This document shows positions 5,814 to 7,906 of a DNA stretch of 7,906 bases, one piece after another (the stretch's first letter is position 1; each line of letters begins with the position of its first letter). The notes beneath the pieces are model-generated. The model was not told where the DNA came from. It saw nothing but the letters and a program-made list of their open reading frames with translations, and did not search any database. A program made the position numbers and the translations under genes. Source of the DNA: Deltaproteobacteria bacterium (lineage in GTDB: Bacteria; Desulfobacterota; DSM-4660; Desulfatiglandales; B25-G16); NCBI GenBank assembly GCA_020355145.1, contig CP070660.1, forward strand, positions 98,480 through 106,385. The letters are read 5' to 3'.

Positions 5814-6872
5814 GTGAGCAAGGAGGTGTCAATAGAGGTAGATGGAAAAGGGGTAAAAGTCCAGGATGGGATAACGATCAAAAAGGCCCTGGAGATGACT
5901 GGCTACAAGGTAGCAAAATATCCAGAGAAGGGCTCATTATTCGCACCCTGTGAGATTGGTGGGTGCTGGAGTTGTGCTGTTGAGGTAGACAAAGAGCTCA
6001 AACCTGCCTGTGTTACATTTGTAAAGGATGGGCTTAGAATCGGCACAAGCCTTCCAGAGGGTCATGTACCTAAAAGAATAGTCCATAGTTTCAGCGGGCA
6101 TACTGTTGGCGGGGTGGGAACACCCTGGTGGCTGAAGGGCAGTCATGGCTATATAGAGGCTGCCTGCTTTGCAGCAGGATGCAACCTTTGCTGTCCACAA
6201 TGTCAGAACTGGGAGACAACCTATAGGGGGAAGGGTAAGGCATTTACCCCTAAAGAGGCGGCAGAGACTATGACAAGTACAAGGAGCGAGTTTGGGGTGG
6301 ACAGGATGGCAATTTCTGGGGGTGAGAGCACCTTAAACAGGAGATGGCTTGTGGAGTATGTAAGAGAGTTAAAAGGGCTCAACCCTGATCCAGATGCAAG
6401 GATCCATGTTGATACAAATGCCTCTATCCTGACAAGGGATTATATCGATGAATTGGTTGATGCCGGGATGGCGGATATAGGCCCAGACCTAAAAGGCTAT
6501 TATCCAGAGACATTTATGCGGATAGCTGCGATAGAGGATAAGGGACTGGCTGAGAGGTATTTGAATACTGCATGGGATGCAGCTAAATATCTGATTGACA
6601 GATATAAGGACAGGGTCTTTATTGGGATAGGGATTCCGTATAATAAGGAGCTAATATCAGTCCATGAAATAGGACTGATAGGAGAAAGGTTGTATGAGAT
6701 AGACCCCGAGGTACAGGTCTGCGTCCTCGATTACAGACCGGAGTTTAAGAGGCTTGATCTGGTCAAGCCAGGCTATGAGGAAATGGTAGAAATCCATAAG
6801 ATACTAAAGGGAAAGGGGCTCAAGGCCGTGATCTGTCAAACTCAGCATGGTCACATAGGACCGGAATTATGA
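5814..6872 (+). CDS. Radical SAM protein with N-terminal 2Fe-2S ferredoxin-like domain
   Basis: This 352-residue protein joins two redox modules. Residues 3 to about 85 resemble a 2Fe-2S domain: VSIEVDGKGVKVQDGITIKKAL is followed by C46, C51, C54 and C66, a CX4CX2CX11C spacing like that of the second small-cluster domain of molybdenum hydroxylases. Residues about 112-350 form a radical SAM barrel with CNLCCPQC (C123, C127, C130), SGGES at 168-172 for SAM binding, HVDTNAS at 198-204, and a GIGIPYN strand at 271-277. The 2Fe-2S domain may pass electrons to the SAM cluster; that is inference. GTG is the only start after the in-frame TAA at 5775, and its ribosome site is weak. A 15-codon frame (ATG 5770 to TGA 5815-5817) ends across this start, allowing translational coupling. 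Substrate unknown. Confidence 0.87.
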   Translation: MSKEVSIEVDGKGVKVQDGITIKKALEMTGYKVAKYPEKGSLFAPCEIGGCWSCAVEVDKELKPACVTFVKDGLRIGTSLPEGHVPKRIVHSFSGHTVGGVGTPWWLKGSHGYIEAACFAAGCNLCCPQCQNWETTYRGKGKAFTPKEAAETMTSTRSEFGVDRMAISGGESTLNRRWLVEYVRELKGLNPDPDARIHVDTNASILTRDYIDELVDAGMADIGPDLKGYYPETFMRIAAIEDKGLAERYLNTAWDAAKYLIDRYKDRVFIGIGIPYNKELISVHEIGLIGERLYEIDPEVQVCVLDYRPEFKRLDLVKPGYEEMVEIHKILKGKGLKAVICQTQHGHIGPEL

Positions 6873-6985
6873 GTACCAAGATTGGAGGGCTTTCAGAACA
6901 TATCCCACTTAACCTGCTCCTGGAAAGGCCAAGACCTTGCCTGGTAAGTACAAGTTCCCTGGAAGATGAGAAGAACTATGCATAG
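6869..6985 (+). CDS. Possible 38-residue peptide overlapping the radical SAM gene by ATGA
   Basis: ATG at 6869 overlaps the TGA of the preceding gene in the coupled arrangement ATGA, with AGGA at 6857-6860 placed 8 nt upstream. The frame runs to TAG at 6983-6985. The predicted peptide begins MSTKIGGLSEHIPLNLLLE, then has one cysteine (C25) and an acidic, serine-rich end. Its well-formed start argues that a gene begins here. It may be a genuine small peptide linked to the radical SAM enzymes, or the first part of a larger gene broken by a frameshift, because a TPR-like frame follows at once in another frame. I do not recognise the sequence. The frameshift reading seems slightly more likely. 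Confidence 0.4.
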   Translation: MSTKIGGLSEHIPLNLLLERPRPCLVSTSSLEDEKNYA

Positions 6986-7227
6986 GAGCTGGAGAAGACC
7001 GCCACCCATTAGGTCTTATCTATCAGGAAAGCGGCGAATATGAAAAGGCCTTGGATTGCTATGATAGGGTCCTTAAAGGTATTGAAGAATACTCCCAGGT
7101 ATTCAGAGAGGGTTTTTCCAGGTTGCAGAGTCAAGGGATCAGGGGGTTTCATCAAACTCTGAACTCAAAAGATGCACCATATTTTTCTTTTGCTCCTAAG
7201 ACGAATTGTCCAGCTACATTCCCGTAA
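6970..7227 (+). pseudogene. Broken TPR-containing gene fragment
   Basis: In the frame starting at 6970 there is no start codon of the usual kind near the beginning, yet 7009-7098 encodes LGLIYQESGEYEKALDCYDR and continues VLKGIEEYSQ. This has the tetratricopeptide spacing Leu-Gly-x-x-Tyr, Gly-x-Tyr, Ala, Tyr, Leu. The frame ends at TAA 7225-7227 after a non-repetitive tail. TPR units are protein-binding helical hairpins and normally occur in series; a single one without a start suggests a remnant. It overlaps the end of the 38-codon frame in a different phase, so one insertion or deletion near 6970-7000 could have split a single gene running from 6869. A sequencing or assembly error would look the same. 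Confidence 0.5.
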
Positions 7228-7331
7228 TTTTGTTTACCTGATTTTTTATCATTGATTTTTTTCCTACCACCATCCCTTTGCGTCTAATCCCATGACATTC
7301 TTGACAGGTCCACGCTGAAACTCGCAGAAAC

Positions 7332-7370
7332 AATCCCCTCACCTCATTCCCCTCCCATGTTGGGGAGAGG
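7332..7370. repeat. Decayed CCCCTCACC/GGGGAGAGG intergenic repeat
   Basis: The spacer 7228-7429 holds no gene. It starts with T-rich sequence, then AATCCCCTCACCTCATTC and CCTCCCATGTTGGGGAGAGG. TCCCC at 7348-7352 and GGGGA at 7362-7366 can pair around a 9-nt loop. From memory this resembles common 'CCCCTCACCCT...GGGGAGAGG' repeats of environmental bacterial genomes; not verified. Confidence 0.45.
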
Positions 7371-7391
7371 ATATATTTTTGGTCATTAAAC

Positions 7392-7419
7392 TTGCATTTT
7401 AAAAAAAATGTGATATAGT
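7392..7419 (+). promoter_or_regulatory. Candidate extended -10 promoter for the symporter gene
   Basis: TGATATAGT at 7411-7419 fits an extended -10 (TG-n-TATAGT, five of six bases of TATAAT). TTGCAT at 7392-7397 is a weak -35 with 16-bp spacing. RNA would begin about 7426, only a few bases before the ATG at 7430. Confidence 0.4.
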
Positions 7420-7429
7420 CCGCTTCATT

Positions 7430-7906
7430 ATGGACATAAATCTGATCGTAAAACATATAGGTGACTTCGCATGGGGTCCCATTATGATTGTGTTTTTGGT
7501 AGGAACAGGACTTTATCTTACCATAAGAATGGGACTTATCCAGGTCAGAGGATTTAAACATGCATGGGCGCTGATCTCAGGCAAGTACGATAAGAAAGAA
7601 GACGAAGGGGAAGTAACACACTTCCAGGCGCTATGCACAGCCCTCTCAGCTACTATCGGCACGGGAAACATCGCCGGCGTGGCTACGGCTATTGCTTCCG
7701 GAGGACCTGGTGCTGTCTTCTGGATGTGGGTAACAGCAGTCGTAGGTATGGCAACCAAGTTCACATCGTGTTCTTTGAGTCTATTCTTCAGAAGGTTCAA
7801 TGAAGACGGTTCCGTCAGCGGCGGTCCCATGTATTATCTGGAAAAAGGATTGAATCAGAAATGGTTAGGCATCCTTTTTGCGTTCTTTGCATTGATTGCA
7901 TCCTTC
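7430..7906 (+). CDS. Alanine/glycine:cation symporter (AGCS) family protein, 3' end outside window
   Basis: The frame opens with ATG at 7430 and stays open to the last base, giving 159 residues of a protein that normally has roughly 450-500. AGCS transporters are inner-membrane carriers that take up alanine or glycine with sodium or protons. The family start is clear: FAWGPIMIVFLVGTGLYLTIR forms the first membrane segment (about 13-33, residues split here as F13-L30 and T31-R33). The signature ATIGTGNIAGVATAI at 74-88, GGPGAVFWMWV at 91-101 and GGPMYYLEKGL at 131-141 are strongly conserved. Another membrane segment begins near 146. No Shine-Dalgarno sequence precedes the ATG, and an in-frame TAA lies at 7400. 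All arginine codons are AGA or AGG. Nothing links it functionally to the radical SAM genes. Confidence 0.9.
   Translation, partial: MDINLIVKHIGDFAWGPIMIVFLVGTGLYLTIRMGLIQVRGFKHAWALISGKYDKKEDEGEVTHFQALCTALSATIGTGNIAGVATAIASGGPGAVFWMWVTAVVGMATKFTSCSLSLFFRRFNEDGSVSGGPMYYLEKGLNQKWLGILFAFFALIASF

Noticed and set aside
5937..6200. Minus-strand 87-codon open frame
   Set aside because: It is antisense to the 2Fe-2S and radical SAM cysteine motifs, which are clearly the coding strand.
7301..7306. TTGACA considered as a promoter -35 for the symporter
   Set aside because: No matching -10 at 16-18 bp, and it is more than 120 bp from the gene; the extended -10 at 7411 is better.
7214..7561. Minus-strand 115-codon open frame with a CQECH (CxxCH heme-like) motif
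   Set aside because: It overlaps the start of the well-supported symporter gene and a decayed repeat, has only one such motif, and shows no signal peptide or family resemblance; most likely chance.
7513..7830. Minus-strand 105-codon open frame
   Set aside because: It lies wholly inside the symporter coding region, which has strong family motifs; an antisense shadow.

Overview
The window looks like part of the chromosome of an anaerobic Gram-negative bacterium. A TolC-type outer-membrane protein implies an outer membrane, and two iron-sulfur radical SAM enzymes imply anaerobic metabolism. Frequent AGA/AGG and ATA codons, three main genes with GTG or TTG starts, and decayed intergenic repeats of kinds I associate with Desulfobacterota (Deltaproteobacteria) genomes suggest that group. 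This placement is an inference, not a demonstrated result.

Layout, left to right. (1) 1-798: the 3' part of a dapA-family gene, visibly GC-richer and with more CGN arginine codons than what follows. (2) 799-1192: no gene, but nested inverted repeats and a consensus-like TTGACA box. (3) 1193-2782: one gene fusing a nucleotide-sugar dehydrogenase (WbpB/WlbA type) to a left-handed beta-helix N-acetyltransferase (WbpD/WlbB type) with a four-cysteine tail. (4) 2783-3068: a decayed TTTCGGATTT-type inverted repeat. (5) 3069-4391, minus strand: a TolC-family protein. (6) 4392-4664: a divergent control region holding a 101-bp element with 9-bp inverted ends and TTTA on both sides, plus candidate promoters for both directions. 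(7) 4665-5711 and 5814-6872: two different radical SAM genes in tandem. The first has a ferredoxin-like cysteine insertion; the second has an N-terminal 2Fe-2S domain. (8) 6869-7227: a 38-codon reading frame overlapping the second radical SAM gene by ATGA, then a broken TPR-containing frame. (9) 7228-7429: T-rich spacer with a decayed CCCCTC repeat and a candidate promoter. (10) 7430-7906: the 5' part of an alanine/glycine:cation symporter gene.

The most coherent candidate system is the radical SAM pair with the small overlapping frame. Both enzymes have features suggesting extra electron-transfer clusters, lie on one strand 102 bp apart, and have no glycyl radical enzyme or other obvious substrate gene in view. 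The fused sugar enzyme is the second point of interest: it joins two steps of the 2,3-diacetamido-hexuronate pathway that are normally separated by a transaminase, and no transaminase gene is visible. The other genes look like unrelated neighbours separated by repeats.
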